DNA of 64,000 nucleotides from an uncultured Acetatifactor sp. (GTDB lineage: Bacteria > Bacillota > Clostridia > Lachnospirales > Lachnospiraceae): positions 124,001 to 188,000 of the forward strand of contig CATKYJ010000001.1 in the NCBI GenBank assembly GCA_949840885.1, written 5' to 3'. Of the stretch, positions 44,640-52,729 are shown one piece after another. Position 1 is the stretch's first letter. Each line of letters opens with the position of its first letter. The notes under the pieces were generated by a model. That model made no database searches and was not told where the DNA came from. It was given only the letters and a program-made list of their open reading frames with translations. A program made the position numbers and the translations under genes.

Positions 44640-45602
44640 TTAGAAATCTTTCGCATTCACAATGGCCCCATGTCCCTCAAAGGGATACGGAATGACCACA
44701 CGCCCCTCCATGCAGTCCCCGATGCCGCTGTAGAGATCCGCCATGCCGTCCTTGCGCATGACGATCCCGGAGGTAAAGGCGCAGTCCGTCAGGTTGGGCA
44801 TCTTCGCAGGGCCCTGGGGATAGGAGTCCCTGGTGCCGATGACCCGGAAATCTTCCACGGCTCTGCTCCTGGGGTCCATCACAAAGGATATATTCATATA
44901 GACTGCCACAGGCTCTCTGTCCTTTTCCCCGGGATAGCTTCCGTGTCCGATGACCCCTATTTTTCCGCTCTCCAGCAGATAGGCCTGGTTGCATCCGCCC
45001 CACTCTCCCTCCCCAAACAGGCCGGGAATGTACGGCGCTTTCTCCACCACCTCCGCGCTCAGCTGATCCAGCGAGTCAATGACCGTAAATCCCAACATGG
45101 ATTCCGAGCCGTACCTGGCCATGATTTTCTCATTCCTGGGCCTGGAAAACACGCCTATCTTCCCATCCGCAAGCTCCACCAGCCGGATATCTTTCATATA
45201 GTCAGGACCCGTGGTAAAATAGTACAGATCTCGGATCTCTTTTCCCCGGTAAAAATACCCGTAGTAGGTATCCAGCTTGCCTGCGCCCATCCGCACATGG
45301 GTTCCGCCCAGCACAAATTCCCCGCCGATTTGGGCGATATAGGGATCCTCCAGCTGGTAAATCATGGAATCCGGCGCCAGTCTCCACTGGTCCGGGCCGC
45401 ATTCCTCAAACAGACGCACAAAAGATCTCATCCATTCCCCGCGCCTCTCCACCCGGCCGAACAGATACCGCTTTCCCCCGGCCCGGAAAGGAATGCTGCA
45501 ATTGTATACATCCCATCCGTCCACCCCCAGAAACCGCAGCACCGCGCTCTCCCTGTGCACATACGTCCTCTCAAATGCCTCCCGCAGTTCTCTCACTCCC
45601 AT
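44640..45602 (-). CDS. DUF1861 family protein, GT108-like beta-mannoside phosphorylase candidate
   Basis: Protein of 320 residues with a five-bladed beta-propeller pattern. I recognise the DUF1861 type (PF08950), which includes the Leishmania mannosyltransferase/phosphorylases now classed as GT108 and is related to GH130. The key segment is LEDPYIAQIGGEFVLGGTHV near residue 85, like the EDP segment of GH130 with its catalytic Asp. Also seen: VFSRPRNEK, GGCNQAYLLESGKIGVIGHG, PNLTDCAFTSGIV. The start at 45602 is chosen for AGGAG 8 nt upstream; an ATG at 45638 has no site. Expected reaction: reversible phosphorolysis of beta-1,2-mannosides. It follows the GntR gene. Confidence 0.72.
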   Translation of the reverse strand: MGVRELREAFERTYVHRESAVLRFLGVDGWDVYNCSIPFRAGGKRYLFGRVERRGEWMRSFVRLFEECGPDQWRLAPDSMIYQLEDPYIAQIGGEFVLGGTHVRMGAGKLDTYYGYFYRGKEIRDLYYFTTGPDYMKDIRLVELADGKIGVFSRPRNEKIMARYGSESMLGFTVIDSLDQLSAEVVEKAPYIPGLFGEGEWGGCNQAYLLESGKIGVIGHGSYPGEKDREPVAVYMNISFVMDPRSRAVEDFRVIGTRDSYPQGPAKMPNLTDCAFTSGIVMRKDGMADLYSGIGDCMEGRVVIPYPFEGHGAIVNAKDF

Positions 45603-45742
45603 AATGCTCTCCTCTCTACCGTAAAACCCATCTCTCAAACATCCCGCCCGGGGCGGCGCAAACCGCTCCCCGGAACCTGAGGATTTCTGTCCTGCAGCTT
45701 AGCACTTCTTAACCGGCTTGCCAAAGAGGCGCCATGCCCCTC

Positions 45743-46819
45743 TCAGCCGCTCAGAGCTTCTCCGCAAGCTTCCCTCACAGACCCCCGCATCACCAGAGAC
45801 ACGTCCGAGAGCAGCTTGACCGGGTTCCCCTGGAGCTTTCCCTGTATCACGCTCAGGAGAAGATACGCCGCATTGGCGCCCACCTGGTCGAAATCCTGCC
45901 TAAGTGTAGTCAGGTCCGCCATGTCCGACATCCCTTTCCAGTCATCGAATCCCATGACCGATACATCCTCCGGTATCCGTATCCCTCTATCCCGCAGCTC
46001 CCGCAGAACCTTTACCGCCAGCCTGTCGTTGCAGCAGAACAGCGCCGTGATCTCCCCTCTCTTAATCTGCCCCGCCAGCATGTCGTAATCCGCGTCCAGT
46101 ATCAGATAATCCTCCGCCGCTTCCGCTCCCTCCCGCCTCATGGTGTCGCAGAACCCCTCGAAGCGCTCCTGTTCGGACTTCAGGAAATATTCGTAACCCA
46201 CAAACCTTATCTTCCTGTGTTTCTTCTCCAGCAGCATCTTGGTGCCGATGGCAGCCCCGTCGTAATTGTTGCAGCCGGAAAAGTAGCAGGGGTAATTGAT
46301 ATCATACCGGTCCAGAAGCACAAAGGGGAGCCCTTTCTCCTCCAGCCATCTGTAATTGCCCACGCTTTTCACAGGGTCGTAGGGGTAAATGAGAAAACCC
46401 TCCACATTCATGTCCAGCATTTTCTTCATGATATCCGCTTCATGGCTCACATCTCTGTCGCTCCACTCCACGATCAAAGAGTACCCGCAGGCGGAGGCCA
46501 TATTCTGTGCGCCTTTGATAATCCTGATATAGGAGCTGTCATCGTGGTTCTCCACGTAAAAAATCAGTGCGATCAGACGGCTCCCCCCGGCGCTTCCCCC
46601 GGCAGAGGACACAAAGGTCCCCTTGTGCTTCAGCCTCCTGATATACCCCTCCTCCGCCAGCTCCGTCAGCGCTCTCCTGATGGTGATGCCGCTTACGTTA
46701 TAGAGCGCTGCGTATTCCGCCTCTGTGGGCAGTTTATCGTCAGGCTTCAATATGCCGTTTTCTATCTGTCCTCTGACAGACTGCTTTACCTGCAGATATT
46801 TTGACTCCTTTACACCCAT
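45743..46819 (-). CDS. GntR/LacI hybrid regulator (AraR-like), copy 1
   Basis: Regulator of 358 residues. N-terminal GntR winged helix (residues about 5-70; LPTEAEYAALYNVSGITIRR, RALTELAEEGYIRRLKHKG) joined to a LacI-type sugar-binding domain (about 80-345; ALFCCNDRLAVKVLRELRDRG, ISVMGFDD-like VSVMGFDDWKGM). More than half of the positions match copy 2 at 55935-57005 by eye. It is 90 bp downstream of the SGNH hydrolase gene and has no strong promoter of its own, so it is probably made from that transcript. Expected to bind the TATACTTTAATATA motif. Confidence 0.88.
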   Translation of the reverse strand: MGVKESKYLQVKQSVRGQIENGILKPDDKLPTEAEYAALYNVSGITIRRALTELAEEGYIRRLKHKGTFVSSAGGSAGGSRLIALIFYVENHDDSSYIRIIKGAQNMASACGYSLIVEWSDRDVSHEADIMKKMLDMNVEGFLIYPYDPVKSVGNYRWLEEKGLPFVLLDRYDINYPCYFSGCNNYDGAAIGTKMLLEKKHRKIRFVGYEYFLKSEQERFEGFCDTMRREGAEAAEDYLILDADYDMLAGQIKRGEITALFCCNDRLAVKVLRELRDRGIRIPEDVSVMGFDDWKGMSDMADLTTLRQDFDQVGANAAYLLLSVIQGKLQGNPVKLLSDVSLVMRGSVREACGEALSG

Positions 46820-46909
46820 TCCGAATCTTCCCTTTCAGCCTTTTCACAGATAGGCCCAGGCGTCTTCACCCACCGGCCGCTCCGTGTCTCTCTGTCCTTT
46901 TCGGTCTTC

Positions 46910-47461
46910 TCACAGATAGGCTTCTATCGCCTCCGTCACCTTTGCCGCGCATGCCAGGTATCCCTCATCGGTCAGATGCAGATAATCCCCGCACACATAC
47001 CCGGCGATATTTTCCCGAATCAGAGCTCCCAGGTCGTTGACCGCGATCCCCTCCTGCTCCATCAATGTGCGGGCAAAGGCGTTATACCTGGTCACTGTCC
47101 CGGCGTCCAGTCCCTCTTTCTTCGGGTGGGGATAGGTGGTGGTGGCAAAAATGATGTGGCGCACCCCGGCTGTGCGCAGCACCTGAATGATCCGGGACAG
47201 ATTGTGGAGATACTCCTCCGGTGAGGAAAAATTGCCCTGAAGCGGAGGCTCGTCCATCATATCCCAGATACCGTTGTTCCAGTGGACGATATCCGGCGCG
47301 CCGTTTACCCGGATCCAGTTGTTCACCAGCCACAGCGTCCATTTGCTGAAGCACCCGTTTCCCTCGCTGTATACCACTTCGGCCCTGCCCTGCAGCGCTT
47401 CCCTGACATGTTCCCGGTATCCCATGGAGATGGAATCTCCTAAAATCAGTACTTTTTTCAT
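46910..47461 (-). CDS. SGNH/GDSL hydrolase (probable carbohydrate esterase)
   Basis: Cytoplasmic hydrolase of 183 residues. Block I GDSISMG (Ser 10), a Gly/Asn pair in WNNGIWDM, and block V DYLHLTDEG with Asp and His near residue 160 make the catalytic set. No signal peptide. It likely removes acyl groups from imported sugars. First gene of the SGNH-GntR-DUF1861 transcript, divergent from GH78. Confidence 0.82.
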   Translation of the reverse strand: MKKVLILGDSISMGYREHVREALQGRAEVVYSEGNGCFSKWTLWLVNNWIRVNGAPDIVHWNNGIWDMMDEPPLQGNFSSPEEYLHNLSRIIQVLRTAGVRHIIFATTTYPHPKKEGLDAGTVTRYNAFARTLMEQEGIAVNDLGALIRENIAGYVCGDYLHLTDEGYLACAAKVTEAIEAYL

Positions 47462-47484
47462 GGCTGTTCCTTTCCTCCGTTATT

Positions 47485-47535
47485 TATATACTTTAATTTA
47501 TATTTTATTATACTTTAATATCTTATTAATGTCAA
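47485..47535 (-). promoter_or_regulatory. Promoter and operators upstream of the SGNH gene
   Basis: Perfect TTGACA (47530-47535), 17 bp, TATAAT (47507-47512) on the minus strand. Two motif copies, TATACTTTAATTTA (about 47488) and TATACTTTAATATC (about 47510), one of them over the -10 box. Confidence 0.75.
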
Positions 47536-47605
47536 TAAAATATTCTATATTGTATATAATGTTTTTATTTATCAGGATTTTCCCTGGATTGCGCCGGAAA
47601 GTCCC

Positions 47606-47642
47606 TTGACTTTTGCAGGATAATATATATACTTTAATATAC
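47606..47642 (+). promoter_or_regulatory. Promoter and operator upstream of GH78
   Basis: TTGACT (47606-47611), 16 bp, TATACT (47628-47633). The -10 is embedded in TATACTTTAATATA (47628-47641), so a bound regulator would block polymerase. Confidence 0.7.
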
Positions 47643-47698
47643 ATTTATCGATTTCGGAATACACTCATTCGATGCAACCAACAACGGAGGTGCCCACT

Positions 47699-49816
47699 AT
47701 GCGAGACACACATTGGATTCAGGGCGACAATTCCTGTGAATCCCCCCTCTTTCGGAGAGACTTTTCCCTCACATGCCTTCCCGCCGGCGCGAAGCTGCGG
47801 GTATGCGGTCTGGGCTATTTCCATCTGTATGTGAACGGCAGGCGGATAGACGACACCGAATTCGCCCCTGCCATGACCTGCTATTCCTCCACTTTGGGAT
47901 GCGATACCACCTATCCTGTCTGGGAAGAGCGCACCGCGTACCGCAGCCTCTATCTGGAATATGATCTTCTGCCTTATCTGACACGGGGGCTGAATGTCAT
48001 GGGCTTCCATCTGGGCAATGGCTGGTACCATCAGACCCGGCGGACTGCGGAGGGGAGCTTTCTCTTCGGGTTCCCGAAGCTTATGTTTGAGCTCACCCTC
48101 ACAGGGCAGGACGGCGAAGTCACGGTGTTAAAGAGCGATCCCCGGACCCTGTGGAAGCCCAGCTGGCTTTTGGAGAACAATCTCTTCTATGGGGAGACCC
48201 ATGACTTCCGGCTGCTGCGGGAGGACTGGTGCACCCCGAAAGCCGATCTGTCCGACTGGCAGCCGGCCAGGCCCTCACACGCCCCCGAAACCCTGCTGAC
48301 CAGGCAGGACTGTCCCCCGGACAGGGTTCTGCGCACCCTGTCTCCCGTCCTCCTCTCTCAGGATAAGGACAGAAAGCTGTACGACTGCGGCGAGAATATT
48401 GCCGGATGGGTTACCGTAAGGTGCTGTGGCCGGCCCGGAGAAGCCGTTACCGTAAGGCATGCGGAAGAGCTGGACAGCCAGGGGCACGGCCTGGACTTTG
48501 CTTCCGCCGGCGGAGAATCCCAGATCCAGGAGGATGTCTATCTGTGCGGCGCCGCCCCCGTAACGGCCCACCCGGCCTTTACCTGGCACGGCTTCCGCTA
48601 TTTCCAGGTGGAGGGACCGGGGGAAGTGCTGTCCGCCTCCCAGGTGTGCACGGACATCGCCGTCACTTCCTCTTTCCGCTGCTCCGACCCTATACTGAAC
48701 TGGCTCTACGATGCCTATATCCGGACCCAGCAGAACAATTATCACGGATGTATTCCCTCCGACTGCCCCCACAGGGAGCGGCTGGGCTACACCGGGGACG
48801 GGCAACTGACCTGCGAGACTGCCATGCTGACTATGGACACAAGAAAGCTTTACGAGAAGTGGTATCAGGATATCCTGGACAGCCAGGGCGCGGACACCGG
48901 ACATATCCCTCACACCGCGCCTTTCCTGGGCGGAGGCGGAGGCCCCGGCGGCTGGGGCGGAGCGGTCTATATCGTCCCCATGGCCTATTACCGGATATAC
49001 GGTGATGCCGGGCTGATAGAATCGGGATATCCCGCCGTACTGCGGTGGCTGGAGTACATGGACTCCCGCTGCCTTGACGGGCTGATTGTCCGGGAGGAAG
49101 AGGGCGGCTGGTGTCTGGGCGAATGGTGCGCGCCGCCTGCACGGGAGGGAATGCTCCCCGTGGAATATGTCAATACCTATTATTATATTCTGGGCATGCA
49201 TGCATTCCGGCAGATGGGTGAAATCCTGCACCGCAGCCAGCCTCTCTGGCTGGAGGAGCGCATCCGTGTCTGCCGGGAGGCCATGATGCGCGCCTATTTC
49301 GACCGGTCCACCGGAGATTTCTGCGGCGGCAGGGGCGGTGCAAATGCCTTTGCCCTGAACCTGGGACTGGGGGATGCGCGCACAAAGGAGAATCTGGCAG
49401 CCAGATACCGGGCGGCAGGGGCTTTGGACACCGGCATTTTCGGCACGCCCGTCCTGCTGGAGCAGCTTTTTGCGCAGGGCCAGGCGGACCTAGCTCTCCG
49501 GCTGATGACTGCCGGCCCCACCTCCTTTGGACATATGATGGAGGCAGGGGCCACCACGCTCTGGGAGTCCTGGGACGGACATGCTTCCCACAGCCACCCT
49601 ATGTTCGGCAGCGTGGTAAAGCTGCTCTTCACGGAGATCCTGGGAATCCGGCAGCAGGAGGACAGCTGCGGCTTCGCGGACTATTTCCTGGAGCCCGCGG
49701 CCCCGGCCAGGCTCCGGTGGGCGGAGGGCTCCGTCCGAACCGCGGCCGGCACCATCTCCGTCAGATGGAGCAGGCGGGAGGACGGCGGGTTGGAGATTGT
49801 GAGGCATTGCCTCTGA
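47699..49816 (+). CDS. alpha-L-Rhamnosidase, GH78
   Basis: Enzyme of 705 residues. N-terminal beta-sandwich domains (for example AGAKLRVCGLGYFHLYVNGR, WTVRCCGRPGEAVTVRHAEE-like), then the (alpha/alpha)6 catalytic domain from about residue 330. Catalytic region IPSDCPHRERLGYTGDGQL with the general-acid Glu, and the C-terminal family stretch TTLWESWDGHASHSHPMFGS. No signal peptide. The start is the ATG at 47699, with GGAGG 8 nt upstream; an ATG at 47672 has no site. It is the only rhamnoside enzyme here, so the glycan may be rhamnose-decorated or the specificity may differ. Confidence 0.87.
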   Translation: MRDTHWIQGDNSCESPLFRRDFSLTCLPAGAKLRVCGLGYFHLYVNGRRIDDTEFAPAMTCYSSTLGCDTTYPVWEERTAYRSLYLEYDLLPYLTRGLNVMGFHLGNGWYHQTRRTAEGSFLFGFPKLMFELTLTGQDGEVTVLKSDPRTLWKPSWLLENNLFYGETHDFRLLREDWCTPKADLSDWQPARPSHAPETLLTRQDCPPDRVLRTLSPVLLSQDKDRKLYDCGENIAGWVTVRCCGRPGEAVTVRHAEELDSQGHGLDFASAGGESQIQEDVYLCGAAPVTAHPAFTWHGFRYFQVEGPGEVLSASQVCTDIAVTSSFRCSDPILNWLYDAYIRTQQNNYHGCIPSDCPHRERLGYTGDGQLTCETAMLTMDTRKLYEKWYQDILDSQGADTGHIPHTAPFLGGGGGPGGWGGAVYIVPMAYYRIYGDAGLIESGYPAVLRWLEYMDSRCLDGLIVREEEGGWCLGEWCAPPAREGMLPVEYVNTYYYILGMHAFRQMGEILHRSQPLWLEERIRVCREAMMRAYFDRSTGDFCGGRGGANAFALNLGLGDARTKENLAARYRAAGALDTGIFGTPVLLEQLFAQGQADLALRLMTAGPTSFGHMMEAGATTLWESWDGHASHSHPMFGSVVKLLFTEILGIRQQEDSCGFADYFLEPAAPARLRWAEGSVRTAAGTISVRWSRREDGGLEIVRHCL

Positions 49817-49858
49817 TCATCTTTCCTCGTTGCGAGAGCTTCAGAACGAGAGTCGACA

Positions 49859-50098
49859 GTTAGAGAAACAATCCGTATTTGCAAGAATAGGAACGTCTTA
49901 AAAGAATATCTGATGAACAGAGAAGTGGAGGTAGTGACGATTATGATGAGTTTATTTAATGATGAGCAGATAATGAAAACATATTGGAAAGATATGGAAA
50001 ATACTCTTACTGATAAGATTACTCACGATAAAGACAGAGAAACAGCCGAAAGGTTGATAAAAATGGGAAAGATGTCACTGGAAGAAATTGGTTTATGT
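49859..50098 (+). pseudogene. Remnant of an Rpn-type (PD-(D/E)XK) recombination-promoting nuclease gene
   Basis: Only the C-terminal part is recognisable: RICKNRNVLKEYLMNREVEV, VTIMMSLFNDEQIMKTY and RLIKMGKMSLEEIGL match the end of Rpn family proteins common in Lachnospiraceae. The nuclease core is missing, there is no start, and the reading changes to unrelated sequence after LCVPA. Base composition is more AT-rich than the flanking GH genes. It marks an old insertion or deletion between GH78 and GH92. Confidence 0.65.
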
Positions 50099-50148
50099 GT
50101 GCCAGCATACACATCATGGAGGCAGTCAGATCAAACTGCATTCGTTTT

Positions 50149-50220
50149 CCTCCTCTATTTCCGGTTCCGTGTCTGCCCCGCCCGGCACCCGGACATGGGC
50201 AGACACTGTTTTAAATTTGC
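50149..50220. repeat. Dispersed leader repeat, copy B
   Basis: Matches copy A (40581-40649) over about 70 bp. Here the hairpin is perfect (GTGTCTGCCC at 50169-50178, GGGCAGACAC at 50197-50206), followed on the plus strand by TGTTTTAAATTT, terminator-like. On the minus strand it again ends in a GAGGAGG ribosome binding site, but the ATG behind it (50141) opens only a short frame through the Rpn remnant, so the gene it once served seems lost. Confidence 0.75.
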
Positions 50221-50232
50221 TATTGATATTTC

Positions 50233-52440
50233 TCAGGAAAGCCAGCCAACGGGTTCGGCCGACAACTCATACCGAAGCACGCCCCCTGCCGTCAGCTCCT
50301 GGTAAGTGACAAAGGGACGCTCCACAGGCTTCCCGTTTAAAGTGGCGCTACGGATGTACCAGTTTTCCCCGGGATCGCAGTCCGTTTCAATGGTCAGCGT
50401 GTCGGAAACGGCACAGCTGTGGTATTTCGGATCCAGTTTCACCGTCTGCTTCCGGAAATACGGCGTATTTAAGTCAAAGCGCCCGCTGGCAGCCACAGTG
50501 GAATGGAAGCCCAAGGCCGTCAGCACAAACCAGGCTGACATCTGCCCCACGTCCTCGTTGCCGCAGTAGCCGAAAGGCCCTTCGTGATACGCCTCGTTCT
50601 GGATCCGCCGCACCCAGTACTGGGTTCGCCAGGGTTTCCCGGCGTAGTTGAACAGATGGGCCACGGTATGACAGGGCTCATTGGAGTGGTTATAATCATC
50701 ATTCCACAGGGCGCTAAAGTCTGCCTGGGACAGGAATTTTTCCAGCCGCTCACAGAATGCCTCCTCCCCGCCCATGAGCTTGATAAGCCCGGGGATATCG
50801 TGGGGGACAAACCAGCTCTGTTGGAAAATATTACTTTCCACACAGCCCCGCTCGTCATAGAGTCCGCCGGTCTCCATCCAGTTCCCCCAGGCGTCTTTCC
50901 GGCGCGCCCAGCCGGTCTCCGGATCGAATATATTGCGGTAATTACGGGACTGCTCTTCCAGCTTTTCCGCATCCTCCATGTGCCCAGCCGCTTTGGCAAA
51001 CCGGCTGACGCACCAATCGCAGAACGCATTTTCCAAAGTCCGGGAAATGTCTTCCGGAATGTAGCCGTATTTCTGCATGTCCTCTCTGCCGCTGCGGTCC
51101 GGATATCTGCCGGTAACCGTATCCCGACAGATTTCCCAGGCTTTCTGAACGTCATAGTTGCGGATGCCCTTGCAGTAAGCGTCCGCCGTGACGATGGCGC
51201 CGGGGTCCCCCACCATACAGCCTGTCTCAATGCCGAACATCTCCCATCTGGGGAAAGGGCCATGGTTGTGTTCCGCACTCTGGAGCAGGGAACAGACCAT
51301 GTCGTTGACCGCCTCGGGCTGGATCAGGGTCAGCAGCGGAAACTCGCTGCGGTACACGTCCCATCCGCTGAAAACCGTGCGGCACAGGTAGTCGCCTGTC
51401 TTTTGGACTTTTCCGTCGGGAGCCAGGAATTCTCCGTTGCAGTCCGTGTAAATGCGCGGGTCCAGAAACACATGGTACAGACAGGTATAGAATTTCTCTT
51501 TGTCCTTTTCCAGCCCTGAGGCCTGTACTGCCGAAAGCTGAACGTCCCATGCCTCCTGCACCTCCCTCACATACCGGTCAAAGTCCCAGTGGGGAGCCTC
51601 CGTCTCCAGGTTCTCTCTGGCGTTTTCGATACTCACATAGGAAATACCCGCTTTCAAGAGGATTTCCTCTCCCTCTTCGGCGACGTATTCCGCGTAAAAG
51701 CCGCTGGTTTCCCCCCTGTAGTCCGTCCTGGGTCCCAGATCTTTCCCGCTTTCCCACACACCGTGCTTTTCAAAGGGACGGCTGAACTTGGCGTAAAAAT
51801 GCAGTGTGTAGGTCACATGGCCGTCTCCGTGGCCCCAGCCTCCTGCAGTATACGGACAGTATATGCTCCCCTCAATGGTCTGCTTATCCACCACCCGGAT
51901 TTCCTGCCATTCCGAATATCCCCCGATGCGCCGGGCCAGGTCGATCAGGACCCGGGCTTTGTCCGTCTCGGGGAAAACCATCCGCATAATGCCGCAGTGA
52001 GTGGAAGCCGTTGTTTCCACCCGGATGTGATACCTCGACAGCGTCACACCATAGTGCCCCGCCTGGGTCAGTTCGGTGTCATGGGAAAATTCCGATTCCC
52101 TGCCGGGCGTCCCCGGGCGGTATCTGCAGTGAGCGTTTAAGGCGCTGTGGAAAGGCACCTCTCCGACCACCGGCATGACCTGGAAATTCCCCAGATCTCC
52201 ATACCAGCCGATGCCGGAAAGATGGTTGATGCCAAAGCCTTCAATGGCAGTATTGTGGTAGCTGTACCCGGGGCCGTTGTCCCCGCCGGTGACGGTGTCG
52301 GGACTGAACTGGACGGCGCCCCAGGGGGCGCAGGCTCCCGGATAGGTTTTGCCCCCGCCTGCGGGGATTGAGCCGGTATAGCAGTCCGGAATGTCCGCAA
52401 CGGCTCCCACGATGGTATTGACGTACTGATGATTTTTCAT
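50233..52440 (-). CDS. alpha-Mannosidase, GH92
   Basis: Calcium-dependent exo-alpha-mannosidase of 735 residues, usually alpha-1,2-specific in this family. Motifs: GFGINHLSGIGWYGDLGNFQ (about 68-87), SGWDVYRSEFPLL (about 367), ESNIFQQSWFVPHDIPGLIK with the general-acid Glu, and GNEDVGQMSAWFVLTALGFH (about 630). No signal peptide, so it acts on imported oligosaccharide, unlike many secreted Bacteroides forms. GGGGG precedes the ATG. It lies 289 bp downstream of the GH38 gene. Confidence 0.93.
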   Translation of the reverse strand: MKNHQYVNTIVGAVADIPDCYTGSIPAGGGKTYPGACAPWGAVQFSPDTVTGGDNGPGYSYHNTAIEGFGINHLSGIGWYGDLGNFQVMPVVGEVPFHSALNAHCRYRPGTPGRESEFSHDTELTQAGHYGVTLSRYHIRVETTASTHCGIMRMVFPETDKARVLIDLARRIGGYSEWQEIRVVDKQTIEGSIYCPYTAGGWGHGDGHVTYTLHFYAKFSRPFEKHGVWESGKDLGPRTDYRGETSGFYAEYVAEEGEEILLKAGISYVSIENARENLETEAPHWDFDRYVREVQEAWDVQLSAVQASGLEKDKEKFYTCLYHVFLDPRIYTDCNGEFLAPDGKVQKTGDYLCRTVFSGWDVYRSEFPLLTLIQPEAVNDMVCSLLQSAEHNHGPFPRWEMFGIETGCMVGDPGAIVTADAYCKGIRNYDVQKAWEICRDTVTGRYPDRSGREDMQKYGYIPEDISRTLENAFCDWCVSRFAKAAGHMEDAEKLEEQSRNYRNIFDPETGWARRKDAWGNWMETGGLYDERGCVESNIFQQSWFVPHDIPGLIKLMGGEEAFCERLEKFLSQADFSALWNDDYNHSNEPCHTVAHLFNYAGKPWRTQYWVRRIQNEAYHEGPFGYCGNEDVGQMSAWFVLTALGFHSTVAASGRFDLNTPYFRKQTVKLDPKYHSCAVSDTLTIETDCDPGENWYIRSATLNGKPVERPFVTYQELTAGGVLRYELSAEPVGWLS

Positions 52441-52635
52441 ATTGATACCCCCTATATCTGTACGGTTTACCCTGTCTTTTCCTGTCCGTCAATTCGAGGA
52501 ATGGGTCCGTTCCACCACCGACCATGCATTCCCGCAGGAGCTACTCAAAGAATATCACTTGCTGATTACAGATTCTGAATAGTATCTCCACTATGGCCAC
52601 CAAGATTTATCCCTCATAAGACGGGCGTAAAACCT
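52441..52635 (-). promoter_or_regulatory. Gap upstream of GH92: weak promoter and a coding-like scrap
   Basis: A weak minus-strand promoter TTGACG-N17-TAAACC lies near 52460-52490. On the plus strand 52478-52578 reads FEEWVRSTTDHAFPQELLKE and ends ITDSE-stop, which is protein-like but has no start; it may be a remnant of a mobile gene. Confidence 0.35.
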
Positions 52636-52670
52636 ACAAAATCGGCGGCAGGAATCTCTCCCTGCCACCG
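52636..52670 (-). terminator. Terminator after the GH38 gene
   Basis: Minus strand CGGTGGCAGG (52661-52670) pairs with CCTGCCGCCG (52643-52652), one G-U pair, 8-nt loop, followed by ATTTTG. It lies about 60 bp after the stop. Confidence 0.6.
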
Positions 52671-52729
52671 TGCGTCTGTCTCGCTTTGCTTTCAAAGCTG
52701 TCTCTATATCAGTACAAGTCCTCTTCCCA

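Noticed and set aside
50149..50220. Terminator of GH78
   Set aside because: The plus-strand hairpin and T-rich end fit, but the same element occurs at 40581 with no plus-strand gene upstream, so a terminator alone does not explain it.
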